A stretch of DNA of 34,004 nt from assembly GCA_036742455.1 (NCBI GenBank), contig DAINQU010000029.1, positions 1 to 34,004 of the forward strand. Direction: 5' to 3'. Positions 1-8,486 of the stretch are shown one piece after another; position 1 is the first letter of the stretch, and the number at the start of each line of letters is the position of its first letter. The notes below the pieces were generated by a model that was not told where the DNA came from, did not search any database, and saw only the letters and a program-made list of their open reading frames with translations. The position numbers were made by a program, and so were the translations under genes. The stretch is from CAIKZZ01 sp036742455 (GTDB taxonomy: Bacteria; Pseudomonadota; Gammaproteobacteria; Steroidobacterales; Steroidobacteraceae).

Positions 1-736
1 TGCCCTCCCGGGCCATCGTGGCCAGACTCAATAAAATGCCGTCTCGACGCTCTTGAAGGGTCGCTGGAGGGATTTTGCTCAACAGGGCGTCACGCGCACC
101 CTCTTTGAGCACCCCGCTCGGGGAGCCATCCGCCGCATGGACGATCGTGCCGGCCGTAGGGTCCGGGGTTGTCCGGGTGATACCGGCGAGGTCGAGTGCG
201 CGGCTGTTGGCCGTTCCGTAGTGCCCGGTCGTCTGGTCCAGCCACATGGGGTGATTGCCCGGAATACCGTCCAGGTCGCGCGCCTCAATGTAGCGGTGTT
301 CCCGAAATTTCGCCTCGTCCCAACCGCTACCCAGTACCCATGAGCCATTGGGCAGCGTGGCGGCTTTTGCCGAAATCAGGGAGACGACCTCGCTGATGCT
401 GCGGGCCTGGGACAGATCGACGCCCGTGACAAGGGCGAGTCCACCCGAGGAAATATGCGCATGCGCATCAATGAGGCCGGGGGTCGCGGTCTTGCCGTGC
501 AAATCAATCACGCGCGTCTGCGGCCCGACCAGCGCTCGAATATCACGGTTCGAGCCCACGGCAAGGATGCGTCCCTCGCGCACGGCGATGGCTTGCGCCA
601 CCGTGTCGGCATCATTGACCGTTAGCACATGGCCGTTCCACAGGATGAGGTCTGCCTTCGGCTCCGCGACGCCGGCTAACGCGAGTGCGGAAGCCCATAA
701 GCCGCTCCATACCAGCGCCGTTTTCAAGATACGCAT
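1..736 (-). CDS. Exported amidohydrolase (amidohydrolase_3/YtcJ type), C-terminus beyond window
   Basis: About 245 N-terminal residues are present and the gene runs off the left edge. The ATG at 736 follows a GGGGGA ribosome-binding site and opens with a hydrophobic signal-like stretch (MRILKTALVWSGLWASALAL). Next comes the small beta-sandwich typical of composite-domain amidohydrolases (ADLILWNGHVLTVN, then AIAVREGRILAVG). The metal-binding HxH follows in TPGLIDAHAHI. Known family members hydrolyse amide, carbamate or formyl bonds using one or two metal ions; the substrate cannot be read from sequence. The protein is probably periplasmic. It is transcribed away from the LysP-like permease at 906 and resembles the amidohydrolase at 2462-4189 in layout. 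Confidence is high for the family and low for the substrate. Confidence 0.9.
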   Translation of the reverse strand, partial: MRILKTALVWSGLWASALALAGVAEPKADLILWNGHVLTVNDADTVAQAIAVREGRILAVGSNRDIRALVGPQTRVIDLHGKTATPGLIDAHAHISSGGLALVTGVDLSQARSISEVVSLISAKAATLPNGSWVLGSGWDEAKFREHRYIEARDLDGIPGNHPMWLDQTTGHYGTANSRALDLAGITRTTPDPTAGTIVHAADGSPSGVLKEGARDALLSKIPPATLQERRDGILLSLATMAREG

Positions 737-905
737 GGGATCCCCCTGTCTGTACCGGCAAAGTTACACCGAGGATGCGACCGACGGCTATCGATTTCAG
801 GTTGGAGTACCGCCCCGCTCATGAGCGCGCAGACCGCTAGTGACGAGTGACGGAGAGGCGAGTACCGTGCCGTCCTAGGACGAATTCCTGAAGGCGATTT
901 AATCC

Positions 906-2372
906 ATGACTCAGCAGGCTTCGCACGGACCCGAATTGCAACGCGCCATTACCGCGCGCCAACTCACGATGATCGCAATCGGTGGAGCGGTCGGGACCGG
1001 ACTCTTTCTGGCCAGTGGTGGTGCTATCGCGCAGGCTGGCCCTGGCGGAGCGTTAGTGGCCTACGCCATCATGGGCATCGCGGTGTATTGCATGATGCAA
1101 TCACTCGGTGAAATGGCCACTCAATATCCCATCGCCGGATCGTTCGAAGCCTACGCCGAACGGTTTGTAGACCCGTCATTGGCCTTTGCCGCCGGGTGGA
1201 ATTATTGGCTCAGTTGGACCATTACATTGGCGGCGGAGCTGGTCGCGGGCGCTCTGATCGTCAAATTCTGGTTTCCGCATGCCAACACGACACTCTGGGC
1301 CATGGGGTTCTTTTCGATACTGCTGGGACTGAATTGGCTCACCGTGAAAGCCTATGCTGAGGCGGAATATTGGTTCGCCAGCATCAAAGTGATCACGGTA
1401 ATCGTATTCCTCGCGGTCGGGTTGCTCCTGATATTCGGTGGTTTGGGTAGCGCGCCGGTGGGGTTCCACAACTGGTGGATTACCGACGCGACGACCGGTC
1501 AGTCGGCGCCGTTTGTGGGTGGATTAGGCGGGATACTGGGCGTTTTTATGGTCGCGGGCTTTTCGTTTCAAGGCACGGAAGGCGTGGGGTTGGCGGCGGC
1601 AGAGACCACCGATCCTGCGACGAATGTGCCGCGTGCGATCCGTTCCGTCTTTTGGCGGATTCTGCTGTTCTATGTCGGCGCGATCTTTGTGATCGGCGTG
1701 CTTGTGAGCTTCAACAACCCGAACCTGCTGAACGGCGACGAGAGCCACGTGGCATTCTCACCGTTCACGATGGTGTTCTCGCAAGTGCCGCATATTGGGT
1801 ACTACGCGGCCAGCCTCATGAATGCCGTGATATTAACGGCCGTGTTGTCGTGCGGGAATTCGGCCTTCTATGTGGCGACCCGCATGCTTCACGCGATGGC
1901 CTGCGCGGGTAAGGCGCCGCGGGCGTTCGCGACGTTGAACAAGCGCGGTGTGCCGGTGACCGCGTTGCTCGCGACAGGCGCCTTCGGTGCGTGCGCCTTC
2001 TTTTCGAATGTGGTGGGCGATCAGAAGATTTACCAGTTGCTGTATAACGCCAGCAGTCTGAGTGGATTTCTGATCTGGCTGGGTATCGCGATTTGCCATC
2101 TGCGCTTTCGGCGTGCCTGGGTGGCGCAAGGTCGCAGCGTGAACGATCTGACGTTCAAGTCCAATGTCTATCCGTATGGCACGTGGCTATCGCTGATCTT
2201 GTTCTTGATAGTCTTATTTGGCGCGAACGCGGGCGTGTTCAGCGCCACGCCCTTTTCTTGGTTCGATTGCATCACGAGCTATATGATGATTCCGGTCTTC
2301 ATTTTGCTCTACATGGTGCACAAGCTTGTGCGCAAAACGACCGTCGTGCCGTTGCACGAGTGCCAGTTATAG
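906..2372 (+). CDS. lysP: LysP-like amino acid permease (APC superfamily, AAT family)
   Basis: This 488-residue inner-membrane permease has about 12 hydrophobic segments. The N-terminus carries the amino acid transporter signature (RQLTMIAIGGAVGTGLF, then SGGAIAQAGPGGALVAY). The middle part closely follows E. coli LysP as I remember it: GFSFQGTEGVGLAAAET, PRAIRSVFWRILLFYVGA and MNAVILTAVLSCGNSAFY. The protein should import an amino acid, most likely basic, by proton symport. Paralogues such as AroP, AnsP and GabP share much of this signature, so the substrate is inferred. The ATG at 906 has only a weak AAGG about 11 bases upstream, but it gives the normal family N-terminus. It is divergent from an amidohydrolase, which suggests uptake of the hydrolysis product. 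Confidence 0.88.
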   Translation: MTQQASHGPELQRAITARQLTMIAIGGAVGTGLFLASGGAIAQAGPGGALVAYAIMGIAVYCMMQSLGEMATQYPIAGSFEAYAERFVDPSLAFAAGWNYWLSWTITLAAELVAGALIVKFWFPHANTTLWAMGFFSILLGLNWLTVKAYAEAEYWFASIKVITVIVFLAVGLLLIFGGLGSAPVGFHNWWITDATTGQSAPFVGGLGGILGVFMVAGFSFQGTEGVGLAAAETTDPATNVPRAIRSVFWRILLFYVGAIFVIGVLVSFNNPNLLNGDESHVAFSPFTMVFSQVPHIGYYAASLMNAVILTAVLSCGNSAFYVATRMLHAMACAGKAPRAFATLNKRGVPVTALLATGAFGACAFFSNVVGDQKIYQLLYNASSLSGFLIWLGIAICHLRFRRAWVAQGRSVNDLTFKSNVYPYGTWLSLILFLIVLFGANAGVFSATPFSWFDCITSYMMIPVFILLYMVHKLVRKTTVVPLHECQL

Positions 2373-2424
2373 GGCTGTTTTTAGTTCGGCACTATCCACC
2401 CTGTCATTGTTCCGCCGCTGGGAA

Positions 2425-2450
2425 CCCGCCGTCGCTGTTGCGACGACGGG
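2425..2450. terminator. Possible bidirectional hairpin between convergent genes
   Basis: An 11-base stem with one mismatch (CCCGCCGTCGC against GCGACGACGGG) closes a four-base loop. It sits in the 89-base gap between the permease stop and the convergent amidohydrolase stop. Neither strand has a clear T tract after the stem, so intrinsic termination is only a possibility. Confidence 0.35.
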
Positions 2451-2461
2451 CCCCGCGGGAC

Positions 2462-4189
2462 TTAGCGGGGTGCCTCGAAAACGACCCTGCCGCCGACGAT
2501 GGTCATGACGGCATGAATGTGGCCTAGGGTGTCGAGGGATGCGCTAAACGGATCGTCGGAGACCACGGCGATGTCGGCCAGCCGGCCTACCGTGAGCATG
2601 CCCACGCGATCTTCCGCTCGCGCCGCATAGGCCGAGCCTTTGGTATATCCGTCAATTGCCTCACGGACCGTAATCCGTTCCTCTGGGTGATAGAAGGTGT
2701 TGTCTATCGGGCGTGCGCCCCCTTGGTTGGCGCCATCTAAGGGTCCGGACAAGATGGGGGAGGTATCGGGCGAAGACCACTCTTGACGCGTAACCGCTTG
2801 TTTGACGTTCACCCAAGGATCCGGCGGCCAACTGCACGGCCAATCGGTAGACATGGCGATCGTCGCTCCGGAATCGATCAGGGTGCGCCAACGGTCTGCC
2901 ACCGTTGGATCGTTAGGGTCGTAGCCTGTCCCCAACGACTGGCAGCAGAAGTCCGGCTGTATGCCCGCTGTGATCCCGAGTTGGCGATACCGGGGCAGAT
3001 CACCGTCCTTGATCAAGAAGTCGTGTTCGATCCGCAGTCGGCGTGAACGCGGGCCATTGGCCCGTATCGCGCCTTCATAGGCGTCCAGAATGAGGTGTAC
3101 GGAATCACCGCGCTGCGCGTGGGTCATCAGGTCGTAGCCTTGGCGATCGAGTTCCGACACGATGCGTTTGTACTCGCTCGCTTGGTAGACAATCGGGGGG
3201 GCAAGGCCGGTGCTGCCGTCGGCGAAAAATTTCACAAGATTCGCGCCCACCCACTCATCGTGATACCGCGTGCGGGCCGTTTCGAGATCGGCGAGGAATT
3301 GCGGGGTTAGCCGATGGGGATAGGCTACGGCGCCGAAGGCCGTTCGGGTCCGCAGCGTCAGTCGTCCTTCGTCGCGCAATCGACCGTACAGGTCCAGTTC
3401 AGCAAGATCGCCCGTCGCATTGACGATGCTGGTGATGCCGTAGGAATTCAGATGGCGCATTCCGCCTTCAAGAAGCCGCAATTTTTCGTCGACGGGAATC
3501 AACGGTAAGGCAGCCCGTTCCATGGTTTCCTGAGCGGCCTCAATGAGTACACCCGTGGGATGTCCGCTGGCGTCCCTCAGGACTCCCTTTTCCTCAGCCG
3601 GATCGGCCAAAGGGGCATCGCCGATGCCGGCCAAGGCGAGGGCCTTCGCGTTCACATACAGCGCGTGCTCCGACGAGTTATGCACAATCACCGGCCGGTC
3701 GGGGACGGCTTGATCGAGCAACGTATGGTACGGCGCGATGGGGTCCACCGTGCCGAAGTCGGCGCGGACGATGAGCAGCTTGGCGTTCGGCCGAGCTTGC
3801 GCGTAGCGGCTGACTTCGCGTGCGAAAGCGGCGGATTGGTCCGGCGTGATGCTGTGCTCGGGCGTCGACAGATTGAGACCCTCGAGTTCAATCGATCCAA
3901 AGAGTAGATGAACGTGCGCGTCCACCAGTCCCGGTAGTGCCGTCCGTCCGCCGAGATCGATGATGCGGGCGTGATGCGGGGCCGCCTTGCGAACGGTGCG
4001 CTCATCGCCGATGGCCACAACGCGGCCACCTTTCACCGCCACGGCGTCGGCCCACGGTTGGTCCGGGTTGGCGGTATAGATGTGCCCATGAATAATTAAC
4101 GCGTCATCGGCGGGCAAGGTCGCTGCCGAGGTTGCGGTAGCGATGGCCAGTGCGATGCCGGCGAGCGCTCGTGGAACTCTGGTTGTCAT
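2462..4189 (-). CDS. Exported amidohydrolase family protein (amidohydrolase_3/YtcJ type)
   Basis: The protein has 575 residues and is complete. I chose the ATG at 4189 because GGGGG lies just upstream and because it places a signal peptide at the N-terminus (MTTRVPRALAGIALAIATAT); an upstream start at 4291 would bury that signal. The beta-sandwich start (ALIIHGHIYTAN) is followed by the metal-binding HxH at residues 92-94 (LVDAHVHL). Further candidate metal or active-site residues are a His in DLMTHAQRGD, a His in RRLRIEHDF and an Asp in IAMSTDWPCSWPPDPW. The C-terminus returns to the sandwich (VGRLADIAVVSDDPF). A metal-dependent periplasmic hydrolase of amide-like bonds is likely; the substrate is unknown. 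It is divergent from the APC permease at 4309 and convergent with the LysP-like gene. Confidence 0.9.
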   Translation of the reverse strand: MTTRVPRALAGIALAIATATSAATLPADDALIIHGHIYTANPDQPWADAVAVKGGRVVAIGDERTVRKAAPHHARIIDLGGRTALPGLVDAHVHLLFGSIELEGLNLSTPEHSITPDQSAAFAREVSRYAQARPNAKLLIVRADFGTVDPIAPYHTLLDQAVPDRPVIVHNSSEHALYVNAKALALAGIGDAPLADPAEEKGVLRDASGHPTGVLIEAAQETMERAALPLIPVDEKLRLLEGGMRHLNSYGITSIVNATGDLAELDLYGRLRDEGRLTLRTRTAFGAVAYPHRLTPQFLADLETARTRYHDEWVGANLVKFFADGSTGLAPPIVYQASEYKRIVSELDRQGYDLMTHAQRGDSVHLILDAYEGAIRANGPRSRRLRIEHDFLIKDGDLPRYRQLGITAGIQPDFCCQSLGTGYDPNDPTVADRWRTLIDSGATIAMSTDWPCSWPPDPWVNVKQAVTRQEWSSPDTSPILSGPLDGANQGGARPIDNTFYHPEERITVREAIDGYTKGSAYAARAEDRVGMLTVGRLADIAVVSDDPFSASLDTLGHIHAVMTIVGGRVVFEAPR

Positions 4190-4297
4190 TCCGATCCCCC
4201 TAAATGGTTCCTGAAGGCTAGCATGCGACAGAGCCGACGGTGGGTCGCCCGCCATTACACCGCGGACAGGTTTCAGGGGCTGGGACACCATCGGGCG

Positions 4298-4306
4298 AGG
4301 GAGGGG
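4298..4306 (+). promoter_or_regulatory. Ribosome-binding site that sets the GTG start at 4309
   Basis: AGGGAGGGG lies directly before the GTG at 4309. The in-frame GTG at 4240 has no such site and would add 23 hydrophilic residues before the first conserved segment. This supports the shorter protein. Confidence 0.65.
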
Positions 4307-4308
4307 CA

Positions 4309-5643
4309 GTGGCGGAACAGTCGGCGGTCGGTTTAGAGCGCGGCTTGGGATTTAAGGCACTCGTCGCGACCAATGTGATGGCCATGACGGGTGCCGGGCC
4401 GTTTATCACGATTCCGTTGCTGGTCGGCGCGATGGGCGGTTCGCAAGCGCTATTGGGATGGGTGCTGGGTGCCGTGTTGTCGTTGGCGGACGGACTGGTA
4501 TGGGCGGAACTCGCCTCCACCATGCCGGCATCGGGCGGCGGGTATGCGTGGCTGCACACGGGCATCGGTGGGCGGGCCGGCTCAGCGGCTGCGTTTCTGC
4601 TGTTGTGGCAAAGCGTGGTGACGACCCCCGTGCTCGTGGCATCCGGTGCCGTAGGTTTCGTCGGTTACGCCGAGTACCTGGTGCCGCACCTGACGCCTGA
4701 GACGGGTCGCACATTGGCGATTGGATTGGTGGCGTTGGCAACCCTGGTGCTGTGTCGGCGCACGTCGAGTGTCGGCCGCATGAATGGACTCCTCGGTGTA
4801 TTGGCCATCGGCGTGATCCTTTGGGCCGTCACGGCCGGCGTCTCAGCCGGCCAGCTCGCTCACTTACCGCCGACCCCTGGTTGGTGGGGGCGCGCTGGTT
4901 TTCTCACCGGATTGGGTACCGCCACGCTCTACGCGACCTACGACTACATGGGTTACCAAGTGGCCTGTAATCTCGGTGATGAAGTGATTCTGCCGGCTCG
5001 AACGTTGCCGCGGGCTGTCGTGAGTTCCATCCTGGTCGTTTTGCTGCTCTACGTGCCGCTCAACCTGAGTGTCCTCGCGGTTCTGCCCTTCGACACCGTG
5101 CTGCACTCGAATTTCGTCGTCAGCGATCTGATACTCGCCGTCTACGGCAACGGGGCGGCGACGATCGCGACGCTTCTGATTCTGGTGGTCACGTTTTCCA
5201 GTCTCGTCGCGCTGCTGTTGGGCGCGTCCCGCATACTGTGGGCGGCGGCTCGCAAGGGGCAGTTCCCTACGGCGTTTGCGAAATTACATCCGGCGCAGCA
5301 TTACCCGCGGCGCGCCCTGCTCGTGCTCGGCGGTGTAGGCATGATGTGTTGCGTCCTCCCATTGGACACGTTGATCGAGGCCAGTACGGTCATGGTGATC
5401 GTGATGCAGTCCGTGCCGGTGCTACTCGCGGCGATCGTTTGGCGTCGCCGGGATCCCGGTCGGGTGCGGCCGTACCGTATGTGGCTCTACCCGATTCCGG
5501 TTCTCCTTGCCGGATTAGGGTGGGCGTTTGTCGTGGGCAGTTCCTCGCGCCTGTCGGTCGTGATCAGCGGCGCTGCCGTGCTCGTTGGCCTGTGCGTTCA
5601 TTGGGCGTGGCAGCGAACGCCGGCGGGTGAGAAACCGGGCTGA
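4309..5643 (+). CDS. APC-family amino acid/polyamine permease
   Basis: From the GTG at 4309 this is a 444-residue integral membrane protein with about 12 predicted helices. Helix 1 has the broken-helix glycine motif of the APC fold (VMAMTGAGPFITIPLLVG), followed by a helix 2-3 region with ASTMPASGGGYAWLH. The central TLYATYDYMGYQVACNLGDE is typical of the helix 6 substrate site. It is much more distant from LysP than the permease at 906 and looks more like the broad amino acid/polyamine antiporter branch. Substrate and direction of transport are unknown. It is divergent from the amidohydrolase at 2462-4189, with 119 bases between the starts, so the two probably share a control region. Confidence 0.87.
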   Translation: MAEQSAVGLERGLGFKALVATNVMAMTGAGPFITIPLLVGAMGGSQALLGWVLGAVLSLADGLVWAELASTMPASGGGYAWLHTGIGGRAGSAAAFLLLWQSVVTTPVLVASGAVGFVGYAEYLVPHLTPETGRTLAIGLVALATLVLCRRTSSVGRMNGLLGVLAIGVILWAVTAGVSAGQLAHLPPTPGWWGRAGFLTGLGTATLYATYDYMGYQVACNLGDEVILPARTLPRAVVSSILVVLLLYVPLNLSVLAVLPFDTVLHSNFVVSDLILAVYGNGAATIATLLILVVTFSSLVALLLGASRILWAAARKGQFPTAFAKLHPAQHYPRRALLVLGGVGMMCCVLPLDTLIEASTVMVIVMQSVPVLLAAIVWRRRDPGRVRPYRMWLYPIPVLLAGLGWAFVVGSSSRLSVVISGAAVLVGLCVHWAWQRTPAGEKPG

Positions 5644-5870
5644 CCCCAACCGGGGAGGGGCGCTGCGGCCGCCGCCATGGCCGTACCGCCGTCCACAGCC
5701 GTCGGTCGCGAGTCGCTCCGGGCACCGGGGGATAGATGCGCCGCGAGCGGCGTGCGCCGAACCTGAGGGGAGGGGTAGATCATATTGTGATGCATTGGTG
5801 ACGGGAAAAGGCTTGTACCTTTCTCGTGCACTTCCCAAAATGTGCGGTGGTACTACGGATCGGTGCCTCT

Positions 5871-5875
5871 GAGGA
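5871..5875 (+). promoter_or_regulatory. Ribosome-binding site that sets the ATG at 5881
   Basis: GAGGA ends five bases before the ATG at 5881. The in-frame GTG at 5842 lacks a comparable site, so the protein most likely begins MGSTEGS. Confidence 0.65.
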
Positions 5876-5880
5876 ATTGT

Positions 5881-7917
5881 ATGGGGTCTACGGAAGGATC
5901 CACTTTGGCTGTCCCCAGAGTGGTGGGTCTCGGTTGCGACCGATGCCACCTCGAATTTGACATTGTGGACGGTGGACCTGCGGTTCACTGTCCGCTGTGT
6001 CGCAGCCTCTTGACCCAGACGGGCAGGCAGGGTGGTGCGGCGTCTACGAGTGATGGCCGCCAAGATATACGGGTGCTTGAGCGCGCATTTTACGGCGTAT
6101 TGGCCCGTTCCCGATGCACGGATAGGGTCGTCGCGGCGCTGACCATTCCGACCTCGTTACGGCCGGTTCATATTCCGATGAGGCGGATCCGAGGGCGTTA
6201 TCAGCCGCGCCTTGCGATGGACCGGCCGTCCGACGACGATCGACTCTATGAGGCCGATGTTTGCCTCGGCCAGGGCTTGCCGGACTCGCTGGTGGAAGCG
6301 TTAGAAGCCAGGGTCTTTATCGGCCCACTCCCCGACAGCATTCCGGCGGGTGAATTACGCCTGGCGCGATGCCGGCCGGACGTGATCGTGGACCGCGCCG
6401 CGCAACAATTGCGTCGCCAGCGCTCCGAAGGCATCCAAGGCGTACCGGTCGGGATGGCGCGCGCGGAACCGGAGCGCGCGGTGGACTACTATCGCGCAAT
6501 CTGGTGGTGTCAGATTGACGGTTCGGGCGCAGCGTTGCAGTTGGCCGTCGACGCCATGACCGGTGAGGTATTGCTCGAGCAGTGGGGTGCGGCTCGTCCG
6601 ACCGGCTGGCTCGCGCGAACCGATCCCATTTTATTGGCTTTAGCCATTGCGCTGATTGGGCTGCTGTGCGGCGCGCCGACGACGGTAGGCCATGGGCCAT
6701 TACTCTGGGATCGGCTGTTCGCCATTATGGTGGTGGTGACGGTGTTGGTTGCCCTTGCGATTGCCGCGCGCGATGGTGCGGATCGAAGTCAATTGCGCCG
6801 TGATGCATTGAGCGGCGATCTGCTGGCTGTCGACGCCGTCCGAAGTCGGTTGCGTCAGCGCCGCGACCGATTCGCGGCGGCACTGTTGTTGCTCGGCACC
6901 GTATCGATGGTCAGTGCTGCCTCAGATCTCATCCGTAGTTGGGTTGCGGGCGATCCGCTCGCCTACCTCACCACGGCCGAGCGGGGGATTGATGCGGAGA
7001 CGCTGCGACCGTGGAACGGCATCAATCCCAATTTCTTGCAGTCGCCCCTTGCATTGAACGGAAAAGACTACGTCATTACGGGAGCAGTGCCCCGCATTGC
7101 GCCGCGACTCGCTCACGGAGCGGTGAAGCCGGCGCCGTGGACCGGCGTGGTGCTCCGGGTGGGTGCCGACGGGTATCCGACGTTGGCTGACGCGATCGAC
7201 AGAGCGCATGCCGGCGATCACATCCTCGTCGCGACCGGCTGTCATCCCGGGGGGCACGCAGTGGTGACCCGGGATATCGTGATCGAGGGCGAGAACAACG
7301 CGTGCATCGCATGGTCTGGGGGCCGTGGCCCGTTCATCGAAATCGGCGGCGCCGACACCACGCTCGTGATTCGTCATTTGCGTCTGGATGCGACGAACGT
7401 GAACTCGAGTTTGATCGGCGACCCCAATGTGGCCTACGGGGGTGAGCCGGTCGGCGTTCGGCCACACGTGGTGCTCGAGGACGTGGTTTCGCCGGGACCT
7501 GGCGTGAATCCCCTGGATCTGCGCAGTGCAGGTGCAACGCTCGATGTCTATGGCGGCCTGTTGGCGAGTATCTCGGGCAGCAACTTGGAACGGATGGCGA
7601 TTGTCCCCGCCGCGCATGCCCACGGGAACGGTACAGGGACCATCTTTCATGGGTTTCCGACAGGCGGTCTATCGCAAGCGACGTGCGTGATCTGCGTCGG
7701 CTTCTCCGACGACGTGGAATTGGACGGCGTCAACATTATCGAAGGCACGGGCGACGTCTTGGTCGCTGGCAGTTTGGGCCGCGTGTCGGTCGGATCCCAC
7801 GTTGAGAATTTTCGTGTCCGCGTCATGGATGACGCGCTCCGGGACGTGGGCGTCATTCCGTTGCCAAAAGGTCGTCCGTTTACCTTCCGGGTATCGCACG
7901 GCGTCGTCGAGTTCTAA
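5881..7917 (+). CDS. Membrane protein with N-terminal zinc ribbon and C-terminal beta-helix-like domain
   Basis: I do not recognise this 678-residue protein as a named family. Residues 19-40 form a CxxC-14-CxxC zinc ribbon (GCDRCHLEF and VHCPLCRSL). Residues 60-240 look like a soluble domain. Three hydrophobic segments follow, near 249-265, 277-297 and 331-349. An odd number of spans would put the zinc ribbon in the cytoplasm and the C-terminus in the periplasm. Residues 420-650 read like a right-handed parallel beta-helix of the pectin-lyase fold (YPTLADAIDRAHAGDHILVA, then DIVIEGENN, LVIRHLRLDATN, VVLEDVVSPGPG and VELDGVNIIEG). There is no obvious catalytic motif. The gene stands alone, 237 bases after the permease and 56 bases before tadA. 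Fold and topology are inferences. Confidence 0.8.
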   Translation: MGSTEGSTLAVPRVVGLGCDRCHLEFDIVDGGPAVHCPLCRSLLTQTGRQGGAASTSDGRQDIRVLERAFYGVLARSRCTDRVVAALTIPTSLRPVHIPMRRIRGRYQPRLAMDRPSDDDRLYEADVCLGQGLPDSLVEALEARVFIGPLPDSIPAGELRLARCRPDVIVDRAAQQLRRQRSEGIQGVPVGMARAEPERAVDYYRAIWWCQIDGSGAALQLAVDAMTGEVLLEQWGAARPTGWLARTDPILLALAIALIGLLCGAPTTVGHGPLLWDRLFAIMVVVTVLVALAIAARDGADRSQLRRDALSGDLLAVDAVRSRLRQRRDRFAAALLLLGTVSMVSAASDLIRSWVAGDPLAYLTTAERGIDAETLRPWNGINPNFLQSPLALNGKDYVITGAVPRIAPRLAHGAVKPAPWTGVVLRVGADGYPTLADAIDRAHAGDHILVATGCHPGGHAVVTRDIVIEGENNACIAWSGGRGPFIEIGGADTTLVIRHLRLDATNVNSSLIGDPNVAYGGEPVGVRPHVVLEDVVSPGPGVNPLDLRSAGATLDVYGGLLASISGSNLERMAIVPAAHAHGNGTGTIFHGFPTGGLSQATCVICVGFSDDVELDGVNIIEGTGDVLVAGSLGRVSVGSHVENFRVRVMDDALRDVGVIPLPKGRPFTFRVSHGVVEF

Positions 7918-7973
7918 TTCGCGTCCACGGGGCTTTATACTCGCGGCCTGTGACGACGCAAACGGAACCGCAT

Positions 7974-8486
7974 ATGGCCTCGGTCGATGAAACGTACCTC
8001 CGCCGGGCCCTCGAGCTCGCGCAGCGTGCGGAGGCCGAGGGCGAGGTCCCGGTCGGTGCGCTCGTCGTTGTCGTCGACCGTATCGTCGGGGAGGGTTGGA
8101 ATCGGCCGGTAGGGCTGCACGACCCCACCGCGCATGCCGAGATCCTAGCCCTTCGGGCAGCGGGCGCCGCACTGGGGCGGTATCGGTTATCGGATGCCAC
8201 GGTGTATGTCACCCTCGAGCCGTGCCCGATGTGCACGGCCGCCATGGTTCATGCCCGCGTCAGACGCTTGGTCTTTGGTGCGTGGGACCCCCGCCAAGGC
8301 GCGGCCGGTAGCGCGTTCGACTTAGCGCACGCGCGCGCCCTTAATCATTCGCTCGATGTCTTCGGTGGCGTGCTCTCCGATGACTGCGGTGAGCAACTGA
8401 AAGCCTTCTTTCGCCGGCGTCGCGCTCAGCCGGGGGACGGTCCGCGCACGGGCGAGGGCACCGCCCAATCCAGTACGTCCAGATAA
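7974..8486 (+). CDS. tadA: tRNA-specific adenosine deaminase TadA
   Basis: TadA converts adenosine to inosine at the wobble position of tRNA-Arg(ACG). From the ATG at 7974 the protein has 170 residues, close to E. coli TadA. The catalytic motifs are complete: HAE at residues 54-56 (zinc-ligand His and proton-shuttle Glu) and PCPMC at 83-87 (the other two zinc ligands). GEVPVGALVV and GWNRPVGLHDPTAHAE are diagnostic of the family. An in-frame GTG at 7950 would add eight residues; neither start has a strong ribosome-binding site, so the start is uncertain. The 3' end overlaps the convergent mltF by 61 bases. An Arg/Gly-rich tail after FFRRRR reads through that overlap. Confidence 0.95.
   Translation: MASVDETYLRRALELAQRAEAEGEVPVGALVVVVDRIVGEGWNRPVGLHDPTAHAEILALRAAGAALGRYRLSDATVYVTLEPCPMCTAAMVHARVRRLVFGAWDPRQGAAGSAFDLAHARALNHSLDVFGGVLSDDCGEQLKAFFRRRRAQPGDGPRTGEGTAQSSTSR

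Noticed and set aside
4240..4308. Longer N-terminus of the APC permease from the GTG at 4240
   Set aside because: No ribosome-binding site, and the added residues are hydrophilic and unlike the family. AGGGAGGGG supports 4309.
6922..7650. 242-codon open frame opposite the zinc-ribbon/beta-helix gene
   Set aside because: It is an antisense shadow; the sense frame has domains, membrane segments and a ribosome-binding site.
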